In this document: positions 34,447 through 43,852 of the stretch, one piece after another
Layout: every line of letters starts with the position of its first letter
Position numbering within the stretch: the stretch's first letter is position 1
NCBI GenBank assembly: GCA_900660155.1
Contig: CABFPE010000051.1
Span: 2,048,225-2,112,224 of the forward strand
DNA length: 64,000 nucleotides
Direction: 5' to 3'
DNA from: Hofstenia miamia
Lineage: Eukaryota > Xenacoelomorpha > Acoela > Hofsteniidae
The notes under the pieces: model-generated
The model's input: the letters and a program-made list of their open reading frames with translations, nothing else
What the model was told of the DNA's origin: nothing
Database searches by the model: none
Translations under genes and position numbers: made by a program

Positions 34447-35497
34447 GCTAACCCGGGGTGCTGGGGGTGATGAACCCCCGAATATTTTTTCTCAGGGGGC
34501 AGCAAAATGACTATTTAACAGATGTTGTGTTCATTTAATTTTTCACTCATTTTCTAAATTTACAATGCAGTCAATCACTTTCAACATTTTTTTGAAATAT
34601 ATATTTGAATAAGAGATTTGTGTTTTCTGTCTAAATGTAACTCTTGAATCTCAGCCATTACAAGTGTGACACAAGATCAATATTTTCGACCTATTTCATT
34701 TGTCCTATTGTTCTAATTTAAACAAAAATTAGCCTTAATCAGTTTTGCATATGGACATGAACATATCCATTCCATTCCATTTCCAGATTGTCAAATAAAA
34801 ATTCAAAAAACAGACATTCTCAACACCAAAGAAAATGTTAAACACACCGTAAATTTGCTTAAGAAAATATAAATGGTTTAAGAACAGTACTAATTGTTTT
34901 ACAATAACCAAAATACGTTTACGTTTAAGTCATTCAGAGCTTTGAAAGCTTTCTCCAAAATAGGAGGAGATTTGTATAAACTACCAGGCTAGTCAGTCTT
35001 AAAAAGTTATTTCATTTGTGCAATCTCTGCATGAACAGGAGAATTCAAAAGAACACATGAAGAATACAAGTTAAAATGTTGTTAATGTAAACCACATTGA
35101 CTGAATATTTGCTTCAGCACTCTGTTACAACTAAAGCAGTTCTAGCTTCAATGCCTAAGTTAGTGTTCTGTGGCATGGCAATTGTCTTAGCACAGCCGTG
35201 TGCAAAATAAATTTTGTACTTAGAGGGCAGTTGGCCGAAAGACTTTGGACGTATCTTGCAGTTGGCTTTAAGCCTTTAGCCGTATCTGGCTGTTAACCGG
35301 GACGTTTTCGCCTTAGTCAACGTTTTTTACTACTACTGAGTGCAATGCAAAGATTCAAGCATGCTCATACTTTGAAAAATTAAAGAAAATTGTGAAAATG
35401 TTTAAGTTTTAAAAACAACAATACAAATATATATCATGGAAACAAATTGTTCATCATATTGTTAAAAAAATTTTAAGCAAGGAAATAGCTAAAATTT
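34447..35497 (+). repeat. Assembly overlap series, copy 3
   Basis: Third near-identical copy of 33390-34445. After it the sequence is unique. It includes, near 35130-35330, text similar to the TGTTCTGYGGCC family (TAGTGTTCTGTGGCATGGC). Confidence 0.9.
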
Positions 35498-35499
35498 AG

Positions 35500-36574
35500 T
35501 TAACATGGGCTGGGCTGAGCTGCTTTTTTATCTGTAATAATATTTCCTCATCCAATAAACAGGTTTTCACATCCATTTTGTGTTGCAGGTGCAGCATGTA
35601 AATGTCTAATAATGAATGCAAATTGGGGATATAATGTGACCTTTCGTATTAACTATTACTCTATACACGCATTAATGCATTAATAATCAGAGACATCACT
35701 GGTACTTTCAAAAATGAATTCTAGCTGGTATTTGGTCGTAGACAAAGTCTTTGAGACCATAGCCGACTGTTGGACGCGACTACAGCCTGCTAACGGACCA
35801 GAACACTAGCATATATATGGAAATATTTGCGCATGGTTAGAGCAATTCTAAGACTGCGCCTAGTCCCATTTGTGACATCTAATATCAAATAGCAATTTTG
35901 TTGACCAATATATCGGTACCTCTTTTTAGGGTGTAGCAACAACTCAATAATATAGTTATTTACAGAATGATAGTGATACATAACAGTTTACTGCATGAGT
36001 TTTGCAATCCATTGTGGCCATACATAGATGACTTTAAGTTATTTCTTATCTTATTCTCTAAAAGTGTACTTTTATTGTGAAAAATTTTGGAAATTTAAAA
36101 TATCCTTGGCTGAGGTAAGGTTCAAAAGTATTCCAAAATTCTATTGTGTGCTTTAGCAACTCCAAAAAATAATATCATCTATTGGCACTGAATAGTAATT
36201 TTGGTTCAACTTATCGTCAGCTTAGTCAATCACTACTAGTGTTATGGAGGGCCACTCATGGTACATGACTAGGGCAAAATCCAATGAAACTAAGTGGAAC
36301 TAGGCCCAGCAAAATATTGGTATTGCAGAACCATAATCACTAGTTCTAAGATTTATGGAATGATGTGGACATTTATGGAAAATTATGGAAATATTTTTAA
36401 AATAGTTGTGGAAAGGGAATGGAAATAGAAGAAAATTTCATTTCCATATGCAAGCCTGGATTAAATGCAGCCTAATTAGTTTTTAAGGAACTCTTTTAAT
36501 AGGCCTAAGTAATTTTATTTAACTTTTTTTAAGCAGCTTTCAATTCAGAAAGTTTACATTTAAATTTGCTATTG
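35500..36574. other. Interior of candidate P-like element, unassigned
   Basis: Patches at 35714-35810 (ending CAGAACACTAG) resemble the TGTTCTGYGGCC family. No transposase segment could be read with confidence. Confidence 0.4.
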
Positions 36575-36693
36575 CTAATCTGTCTTTCTAGTTCTAGCCT
36601 TGAGAATATCATCAACTAACTTATTTTTATCTGATGCCATAAAAGAATCAACAAGTTGTAATATTACCCAAAGTGTTAAATCCCAATCATTAC
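36575..36693 (-). CDS. Possible terminal coding exon, unrecognised
   Basis: On the minus strand, behind a possible acceptor TTGACTAG, an open stretch reads GNDWDLTLWVILQLVDSF and then MASDKNKLVDDILKARTRKT before a TAG stop at 36577-36575. It has coding character and lies downstream of the THAP fragment in the same direction, so it could be the last exon of that protein. No family is recognised and the exon boundary is a guess. Confidence 0.25.
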
Positions 36694-36724
36694 CTAGTCA
36701 ATCTCAATTTTCTATTCTATGTTT

Positions 36725-36925
36725 CAGGGGCGTATGCAAAATTTTCTAATGGGGGACATCTCTATTGTGATCATATAAGTGACCAAAATCATAGTTAAGC
36801 CCATGAAATTTATCAAAATATTCAAAAATAGACCTTCATTTCTAAATTAATTTAATTTTTTTGCCGAAAATTGTTTAATTTAACCAAACAAAATCGATTT
36901 TGAAGCTCCCTTCTGTACACCACTT
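36725..36925 (+). mobile_element. hAT-type MITE, CAGGGGCGTGCGC family, copy 2
   Basis: It starts CAGGGGCGTATGCAAAATTT and ends near TGTACACCACTT. Identical 8-bp flanks CTATGTTT sit at 36717-36724 and 36926-36933. It shares the AACCAAACAAAATCGATTTT block with 10579-10802. It sits inside the candidate P-like element, so it inserted later. Confidence 0.8.
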
Positions 36926-36963
36926 CTATGTTTTATTAATCTCATCTTTGCATTACTTTGTAT

Positions 36964-37963
36964 NNNNNNNNNNNNNNNNNNNNNNNNNNNNNNNNNNNNN
37001 NNNNNNNNNNNNNNNNNNNNNNNNNNNNNNNNNNNNNNNNNNNNNNNNNNNNNNNNNNNNNNNNNNNNNNNNNNNNNNNNNNNNNNNNNNNNNNNNNNNN
37101 NNNNNNNNNNNNNNNNNNNNNNNNNNNNNNNNNNNNNNNNNNNNNNNNNNNNNNNNNNNNNNNNNNNNNNNNNNNNNNNNNNNNNNNNNNNNNNNNNNNN
37201 NNNNNNNNNNNNNNNNNNNNNNNNNNNNNNNNNNNNNNNNNNNNNNNNNNNNNNNNNNNNNNNNNNNNNNNNNNNNNNNNNNNNNNNNNNNNNNNNNNNN
37301 NNNNNNNNNNNNNNNNNNNNNNNNNNNNNNNNNNNNNNNNNNNNNNNNNNNNNNNNNNNNNNNNNNNNNNNNNNNNNNNNNNNNNNNNNNNNNNNNNNNN
37401 NNNNNNNNNNNNNNNNNNNNNNNNNNNNNNNNNNNNNNNNNNNNNNNNNNNNNNNNNNNNNNNNNNNNNNNNNNNNNNNNNNNNNNNNNNNNNNNNNNNN
37501 NNNNNNNNNNNNNNNNNNNNNNNNNNNNNNNNNNNNNNNNNNNNNNNNNNNNNNNNNNNNNNNNNNNNNNNNNNNNNNNNNNNNNNNNNNNNNNNNNNNN
37601 NNNNNNNNNNNNNNNNNNNNNNNNNNNNNNNNNNNNNNNNNNNNNNNNNNNNNNNNNNNNNNNNNNNNNNNNNNNNNNNNNNNNNNNNNNNNNNNNNNNN
37701 NNNNNNNNNNNNNNNNNNNNNNNNNNNNNNNNNNNNNNNNNNNNNNNNNNNNNNNNNNNNNNNNNNNNNNNNNNNNNNNNNNNNNNNNNNNNNNNNNNNN
37801 NNNNNNNNNNNNNNNNNNNNNNNNNNNNNNNNNNNNNNNNNNNNNNNNNNNNNNNNNNNNNNNNNNNNNNNNNNNNNNNNNNNNNNNNNNNNNNNNNNNN
37901 NNNNNNNNNNNNNNNNNNNNNNNNNNNNNNNNNNNNNNNNNNNNNNNNNNNNNNNNNNNNNNN
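36964..37963. other. Assembly gap (1000 N)
   Basis: Exactly 1000 Ns, a placeholder size. All long open frames reading through it are artefacts. It removes the body of the THAP protein. Confidence 0.99.
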
Positions 37964-38080
37964 AGCTGCAACCCATTTTTTACACATATCTTCTTCTTTA
38001 GGAAACCGATAAATAGAGACATGTTCTTTATTAGTTTTATATCCTGAGGTACAATAACCAACAGAACACTTACGAGGCAT
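37964..38080 (-). CDS. THAP-domain protein, N-terminal fragment
   Basis: THAP domains are C2CH zinc fingers that bind DNA, found in P-element transposases and in host regulators. From ATG at 38080-38078 the 39 visible residues begin MPRKCSVGYC: the Met-Pro start and the first zinc pair (Cys5, Cys10, spacing CxxxxC) are standard. Phe26-Pro27 and Trp36 (in RFPKEEDMCKKWVAA) match the conserved FP and W positions. The second zinc pair (Cys..His) and the rest fall in the 1000-N gap. An upstream in-frame ATG at 38131 exists, but THAP proteins normally start right at this MPxxC. Its place between TIRs with an 8-bp duplication suggests a transposase; a host THAP gene cannot be excluded. Confidence 0.8.
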
Positions 38081-38560
38081 GCGAAAACGAATATGTATTA
38101 TGTGTAATATTTCAATGTATAAAATATGCAAAAAGCAGAAATATTAAAATTTTGTGCGGCGTTAATGTATTTTAATTGGCTGGTTTTTACGACGCCTTTT
38201 AACGGTTAGCAAAGGAATAATTAATTAGACGTTTGCCTTCGCTATTTATTGTGAAAATATCGATGTCATGGCCTGTTGTTCGTATCGCCTTGACCTACCT
38301 TATGAAAAACTACTTGAATTTTAAATTGTATAGATTTTGTATCATTGTTTTTCAAGAAGAGCTGAGTGTTTTAATATACCAATCACCAAACATGTCTTAC
38401 ATGTTTATTTTGCATATTTTGTTAATTATTATATTGGCTATTAAGATTGCACTATATAGGTACATGAAGTAGGTTTTAAGAAATAAACTGAGACGAATCT
38501 AGTTGCAACTATTGAAGGGGCAGCAATTTTTGCTAATGCACCCTCTCATATATTTTTTCT
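38081..38560. other. 5' non-coding part of the candidate P-like element
   Basis: AT-rich DNA between the THAP start and the right terminus. An open frame at 38233-38472 on the plus strand has no domain. Near the end, AAGGGGCAGCAATTTTTGC mirrors GGGGGCAGCAAAATGAC near the left end, so the subterminal regions are related too. Confidence 0.4.
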
Positions 38561-38778
38561 CGCTGGGCCCCTGGCTGCACATTCCAAAAATTTAATATTG
38601 ATAAATATTTTAAAATTTTAGTTCAACTGTTATGTTAAATGAGCAATATTAATATTTCTTATTTTAAATATTTCTGCATATTCGGATATTCTTGTAATTC
38701 TTTCTTAAATAATTAATAATGTAGTAACTGAAATATAAAAAGTTGTTGTAACACTATGCTACACGAACAACTTTGGCG

Positions 38779-39400
38779 TTATTGCAGAATAGTACCCTCA
38801 ATAAAAAATAACATTTTTTACATATTTATACCTAATTTTTTATGCTGATTTCAAATATCATAATCATTTTTACCGGAAACTTAAATTTAACAAATTATTA
38901 ATTGAAAATATTCAATATCTCCATAGTAACAAACGTAATTTATTGTGACAAATAGCTTTGGATTACAAATTATTAAGTATAATTTTAAGTAGTTTCTTAT
39001 TACAGAACACTTTTTCCAGGATTTCTGATAATTTGTAAACCTAAACCCTAACCCAAAACCCTATTTTTGCATTATTTATAGACCTAAACCCTAACCCAAA
39101 ACCTTATTTCTGTACTAATTTATAGACCTAAACCCTAACCCAAAACCTTATTTCTGTACTAATTTATAGACCTAAACCCTAACCCAAAAGCTTATTATTT
39201 TATTATTTTCTAAACCTAAATCCTAACCCAAGTCCGCTATAATTCTATTCTAACTAACCGCCATTTTATTTTAGTTTCCATAGAGATTTTTAATTAAAAT
39301 TTGTTAAATTTAAGTTTCCGGTACAAATGATTATGATATTTGAAATTAGCATAACAAATAACGTATAAATATGTTTATTGAGGGTACTATTCTGCAATAA
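38779..39400 (+). mobile_element. Nested foldback element with telomere-like core
   Basis: Inverted arms of about 110 bp: the left arm opens TTATTGCAGAATAGTACCC, the right arm closes GGGTACTATTCTGCAATAA, and further paired blocks (CAAATATCATAATCATTT; CCGGAAACTTAAATTTAACA) continue inward. The loop holds a five-unit minisatellite of telomere-like repeats. No coding content. Confidence 0.8.
39038..39235 (+). repeat. Telomere-like 44-bp minisatellite, five units
   Basis: Units start CCTAAACCCTAACCCAAAA at 39040, 39083, 39127, 39171 and 39215 (spacings 43, 44, 44, 44). Each contains one or two CCCTAA steps followed by AT-rich filler. It lies in the loop of the foldback element. Confidence 0.9.
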
Positions 39401-39589
39401 TTTTTATCACCAATTTTTGTCACCAGGCTAAAATCGTTCGTGTAGCATCCCCTCCCCAACTTTTGTCTAAAACTAATTAAATGACTAAAGTTTTTCGTGT
39501 AGCATAACAAATCAACTACAAAAGTTGTTCGTTCGGACGACAGAAATTGGTGACAAAAGTTGTTCGTGTAGCATGGGCTTTACTTTCGC

Positions 39590-40220
39590 CACTATATTAT
39601 ATTTAAAATTACTTACCAGCACTGTCTATATACGAATATCCAATTAAACAGTTTCAAACGTAATGCTTGTGAACTCCGAGCACAGCATTGTGCCTAATTT
39701 GCAACGCTTCCAACGATTGAATGGAGACAGTCAATACATTCATACCCTTTAATATTTCCACTTACCAGCCAATCAGCAATGAGCAATCAATAGCACGCGT
39801 ACTGCACTGTAAACGCAATTTCATTTTCTGTTCTACAATCAATAGAATTTGTTTATCATTGTTAATAATAATGCAACTGATAGAAAATTGTTTACAATAC
39901 GTAAGATTACTCGAGATATCTACCATCGAACGTCGCGGCGTTGCAAAAATCGCATTTTATTTCTATAACACGTACACATATCTAGACAGCGGCTGTGTCA
40001 CATCACATATGTTGTATGTCTACGCAGTATTCGTATTAGATGTTTATCAACTTCAAGACAGGAAGTTTAACACAACAGAGCACATGTCATTGTGACCAAA
40101 AGCATTGAATTATATTATGCAAAAAATACGAAATTATGGAAAAGGGTGTAAAACAATAATGGGCAAGGTAGCCCTGGTTAGGGCAATAATTTCATGCCAT
40201 ATCATGCATAATGGAGTGGA
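39590..40220. other. Unassigned DNA with a 124-codon open frame
   Basis: A frame from ATG 39721 to 40095 (plus) is open for 124 codons, longer than most chance frames here, but shows no domain, signal or composition that I recognise, and no splice context. I do not call it a gene. Confidence 0.35.
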
Positions 40221-40231
40221 CAAGATCTTAA

Positions 40232-40701
40232 GGATCACCTGAAGATATGCCCCCCAAACTTCCAGATTTAGCCTCACCTGAAGATACTCCCCCCGACTTT
40301 TTCCACTTGAAGATATTCACCCCCAAGATTTTCCACTTGAAGATATTCCCCCTCCCAACATTTTCCGCCTGAAGATAACCTAACCCTAACCCAAACCCTA
40401 ACCCTAACCTTATTTATTTGCTTNATATTCACCCCCAAGATTTTCCACCTGAAGATATTCCCCCTCCCAACATTTTCCGCCTGAAGATAACCTAACCCTA
40501 ACCCAAACCCTAACCCTAACCTTATTTATTTGCTTCAACAGTAAAAGGGTTAGGGTTAGTTTAGGGTTTAGGGTTAGGGTAAAGTAAAAGACATATTTAG
40601 TTTTTCCTACAATTTTCCACCTGAAGATATTCCCCCCCAAGATTTTCCACCTGAAGATATATGCCCCCTCAAAGCTTTGGGGGCACATCTTCAGGTGATC
40701 C
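40232..40701 (+). mobile_element. TIR element built of CACCTGAAGATA units
   Basis: Ends GGATCACCTGAAGATATGCC and GGGGCACATCTTCAGGTGATCC are inverted repeats, with perfect 8-bp flanks GATCTTAA at 40224-40231 and 40702-40709. The interior repeats the terminal motif: TTTTCCACYTGAAGATATTC followed by CCCCCAAGAT, at roughly 28-bp steps. It also holds telomere-like arrays on both strands (CCCTAACCC at 40377-40415; TTAGGG at 40548-40582). A single N at 40424 marks a 111-bp assembly duplication, so the real element is about 358 bp. Confidence 0.85.
40313..40535 (+). repeat. 111-bp assembly overlap around N at 40424
   Basis: 40313-40423 and 40425-40535 are the same 111 bp, differing by one visible base, joined by one N. 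Same artefact type as at 31347. Confidence 0.9.
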
Positions 40702-40915
40702 GATCTTAATATACTCATTATATATGGAAGGTGGTTCCATATTTTACAATAATTGTCCAATAATGGTATTCCCATAACGGGTATTTAACCGTAAAAAGCA
40801 TTAAAATGCAATTTTACAAGTGGCGTCAATTAATTTTCTTGATTAGGGGGGATAGGATTTTATGTTAAAAATTTAATACAAAAGGCATAAAAAAACTTAA
40901 AACATACAATGTATA

Positions 40916-41845
40916 TTATACTAGAATATGGAATGCTTTACAGAAATTTTCTCCTTGTTTCAATGCTGACACACTAATATAATTAAGCCTCCTTTTTGTT
41001 GTCATGGTTGATCTTAGCCAAGTTTCGAGACGTCTTAAGGCTGAAAAGGAGCGTTCAGCTTCACATGATGGCACTGGGGTTACAAGCATCAACTTCACTA
41101 GTTTAAACACTTCTGGAAAAAGTGTGCAAACCTCTGGAATAAGGTTTTGATATGCAAGCTGCGCATCATATAGATTTGGAACTTGTTTCTAATTCAGGAA
41201 CAGCGGCAATTGAACTTTTAATAGAGAGACATTGAGACCATGTTATTGTGCTAAACAAGCATAGTGATTTCACCACTTAAAGCATTTCTTCAAAAGTTCT
41301 ATAATTTTGGATATCTTGGTTTTGCGCAAATGTTAATTGTTCACGCAGTGAAAGTGTTGAGACAATAAAAAAATTCAAAAAGCAACCTGCGAAAGTGAGA
41401 TTCAATAGTCGAATCATTTGTTATTGATGAAGCAGAGCTTGAAAAACGTGCAGGAAGTTTTCGCTTTCGTGATAACTCCAATTTTTGTAAATTATAATAT
41501 TGTCATACTTTTCAATTACAGTTTGTAGCATTTTAGAAAAAAAATCAAATGAGCGACAGCGTATTAACTCTTGACAAACTGTTTTTACTTCTAAAATCAC
41601 TCCAATATGTTTGCAGACTTAGATTGAAGAGTTTTACTTAATTGTTCTAAAACACCAAGGGGTTTTGAAGAGATAAGTAATCCCAACATCGTTTTAGTTT
41701 TTCTAATAAACCAGATCTTTTAAAGCTGTTTCCATTTGAGACAAAGGAGTCATCTCAGTTAAGCTCTCAAATATTGCTCCATAATTATCAATGGCAGACT
41801 GAATGGAAGAGCATCGGCAGATCTAGTTGAGAGGTTTGAATATCT
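40916..41845 (-). pseudogene. hAT transposase, C-terminal half, decayed
   Basis: The minus strand keeps a hAT transposase of the ZMYM/DUF4371-like type. In order: RCSSIQSAIDNYGAIFESL near 41840-41770; after frame changes LSRKRKLPARFSSSASS and IESHFRRLLFEFF near 41470-41370; then YQNLIPEVCTLFPEVFKLVK, and the dimerisation domain PSCEAERSFSALRRLETWLR followed by STMTTKRRLNYISV near 41060-40970, ending at about 40916. The ERSFSALRRLKxxLRSTM block is diagnostic. Several stops and frame changes break it, and the N-terminal half was not found. GTGGCGTCAATTAATTTTC at about 40821 may be its 3' terminus. Confidence 0.85.
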
Positions 41846-42175
41846 AGAGACATTTACAGCAATCTTCTTATACAATGTTTTAAATTTTATCGATCTACTA
41901 AAGAGTACTCTAAACTGTTTTAAATTTGTGCATAGATTTAACTTAAATTGCTCAGAGATTTTTCTAACTTTTTTTGGTTTCTCTTAAAATTGTTGAACGG
42001 TTTCATTTCAAAAATCAGAGTGCACAGTGTAAATGAGGTGTCTCCTTTTTTTAAAAATTAAACTGCTCATATTTTAATCTTTTCCCTAGATAACATAATA
42101 ATGTTGCCATTGATAGTATTGTAATGTTAAGTGGAATAATGCGATTTATCAATATGTTTATGCTCCAGATATTAT

Positions 42176-42262
42176 ATTATTAACTGGGCATGGCAAAACT
42201 TAACTGCCAATTTTGCACTGAAATCGATTATTGCAATTAGCCGTTTGCATGTAAACACATAA
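42176..42262 (+). repeat. Inverted dispersed repeat, arm 1
   Basis: Matches the reverse complement of about 43766-43852: shared GCAATTAGCCGTTTGCATGT and CATGRCAAAACTTAAYTGC. The second copy lies inside the 42677-44987 element, the first outside it. Confidence 0.7.
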
Positions 42263-42269
42263 TAATGAA

Positions 42270-42660
42270 ATTTATAACCTGAAAATCTCTCAAAGCTTTT
42301 GCCATAAATTGAGCTATTCTGATTTTTTGATTTTTTAATTTTACTGGCAGTTATGGAACTTCCTAGCAATATTCAGAGAAGGGATTTATAATAAAGGAAA
42401 TGTAATCTACAGAATTTACACTTGAAAATGTAGGAAACTTCATAACGATGATGTTCTTTGAATGGTTTTATTTCAGATATCGCGACATTCTGCAGTGTAT
42501 TTTGAAATGATTTCGTAGCCATATATCTAATATCATTATAAGTTTCGCCTTCATTATTAGTCAACTAGGAGTATTTACCTTCAGTGAGGTTAAAAAAGGT
42601 CGGAATTTCATCGTTTCATTTTTTTCTTAAAGTGCAATATATCCTTGATATTGTGTATTT
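42270..42660. other. AT-rich spacer
   Basis: Nothing recognised. Confidence 0.4.
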
Positions 42661-43158
42661 CAATATTGGTAGTCAGCAGGGTTGCGGTTGATATAGAAAT
42701 TCCGTATTAAATCAAATCAACAGACTTTTGTTAATTGATATCAGTTGATATCAATTCAAATCAACAGTAATTTTTTGTTGATATCAACCAGATTTGGAAT
42801 TGGGTTGGACTTAAAGTTGGGTCGGGCGTGGGCCTAATTGGTATTTGAAATACAAGAAAAAAATCATTTAAAAACTTTTACTGCAAATGTCAAAAAAACC
42901 ATTTAATCAGCCCTGCGTTGTTAGCTGGTACAATACTTCTAAAATCTAAATTTTTTTGCTACGAAACAAAGAATTTTTTGAAAACTCCTATTTACTTTGT
43001 GCTAATGTAAGTTGGTGTAAGTTGGCAGAGAATTTTAGTAATTAAATTTATATGAAATGATCAGTTTTCTCATGATATCCTTTGGCTTATAGCATAGTAG
43101 GCAGCAGGGGGTAGAGCTGTTTTAAAAGGTGGTTGCCTCACAAAAATAGTATTATTAT

Positions 43159-43344
43159 TGTGGCGGCAGGTACCGGTTCCTTGGTATCGGCCAGTTCACT
43201 GTTTTCGTGTGTACTAGTTGAACTAGTTATTTGTACATATTGTCAATATTTATGTATATAATAGACGAACTCAGTTGTAAATACAGAAATAGTTAGTCGC
43301 GTTCACTCACTCAGCGCACTTCCGTGCACCCTAGCGATGCTACA
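43159..43344 (+). mobile_element. Probable solo LTR (LTR retrotransposon fossil)
   Basis: A 186-bp stretch runs from TGTGGC to GCTACA, that is TG..CA with inverted ends matching at 5 of 6, flanked by TTAT on both sides (43155-43158 and 43345-43348). It holds a TATATAATAG box-like motif near 43255 and is GC-richer than its host element. No internal retroelement genes adjoin it, so it would be a solo LTR left by recombination. The family is not determined and the identification is tentative. Confidence 0.5.
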
Positions 43345-43765
43345 TTATGTAATGACTCTAAATACCACCAATTTTCACCTTCTGGTATTCAGGTCACGTG
43401 AGTATGCTTAGCGCCGTGTTGCAAGCATACATTTAAAGATTAATAAAAAAATACAAACATATTATCTACATTTATTGCCTCTTATTGTAAAGGATATTTT
43501 CTTGGGATATGAAGGAAAGTATTTGTTTCTTAAAACATTACATAAATTGTTCTGGTAAAAGAAATTGACAACCATTTTAAATCAAATTCGTGCAAAAACT
43601 TGTCAACATTTTTTAGTGCAACTCCAGTAGTTTTGTAGAACATGTAAAAATAAATATACAAATTATAATAATCACACATTTCATTTTCATTTGGGATTAT
43701 TTTTTAAGGAATTTTTGCATAAAAGAGGAGCAGAATATAAATGCTCTTGTTGTCGTTCCCATTTT

Positions 43766-43852
43766 TTAAGTTTTGTGTACATGCAAACGGCTAATTGCAA
43801 TAGTCGCTTTCAATGCAAAATTGCAATTAAGTTTTGTCATGCTCAGTTATAA
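43766..43852 (-). repeat. Inverted dispersed repeat, arm 2
   Basis: Reverse-complement partner of 42176-42262, inside the hAT-like element. Confidence 0.7.

Larger units (their letters stand above)
32356..38573 (-). mobile_element. Candidate P-superfamily (THAP) transposon
   Basis: Perfect 12-bp inverted ends CAGGGGCCCAGC (32356) and GCTGGGCCCCTG (38562-38573) are flanked by GCTGCATA (32348-32355) and GCTGCACA (38574-38581), an 8-bp duplication matching at 7 of 8. P elements make 8-bp duplications and encode a transposase with an N-terminal THAP domain; here a THAP domain lies near the right end and reads inward. The apparent 6.2 kb is inflated by the single-N contig overlaps, and 1 kb of the interior is unknown, so true length is perhaps about 4 kb. 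hAT elements also make 8-bp duplications with CAG-starting ends, so a hAT carrying or flanking a THAP gene is the main alternative. Confidence 0.55.
38755..39583 (+). mobile_element. TIR element, CTACACGAACAA family, with insertion
   Basis: Ends ATGCTACACGAACAACTTT and AAAGTTGTTCGTGTAGCAT are inverted repeats. Additional inverse termini (TTCGTGTAGCA) occur at about 39438 and 39497. In the related copy at 29668 the text runs from ACGAACAA straight into TTTTTATCGCCAATTTTTG; here those two parts are separated by 38779-39400, which shows that the inner element inserted into this one. Confidence 0.75.

Noticed and set aside
32234-35497. Biological tandem triplication
   Set aside because: Each repeat boundary is a single N and the copies differ only at allele-like level, so contig overlap is the simpler reading.
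36880-38131. Several open frames of 340-393 codons across this region on both strands
   Set aside because: They are almost entirely N-derived X residues from the 1000-N gap. Only the first 39 residues of the frame starting at 38080 (THAP) are real.
38233-38472. 79-codon frame near the right end of the P-like element
   Set aside because: Opposite strand to the THAP fragment and no domain; probably chance.
39721-40095. 124-codon open frame
   Set aside because: No domain, signal or splice context recognised; no better than a chance frame on present evidence.
39038-40582. True telomere
   Set aside because: CCCTAA units are short, interrupted, occur on both strands and lie inside elements with target duplications; unique DNA continues on both sides.
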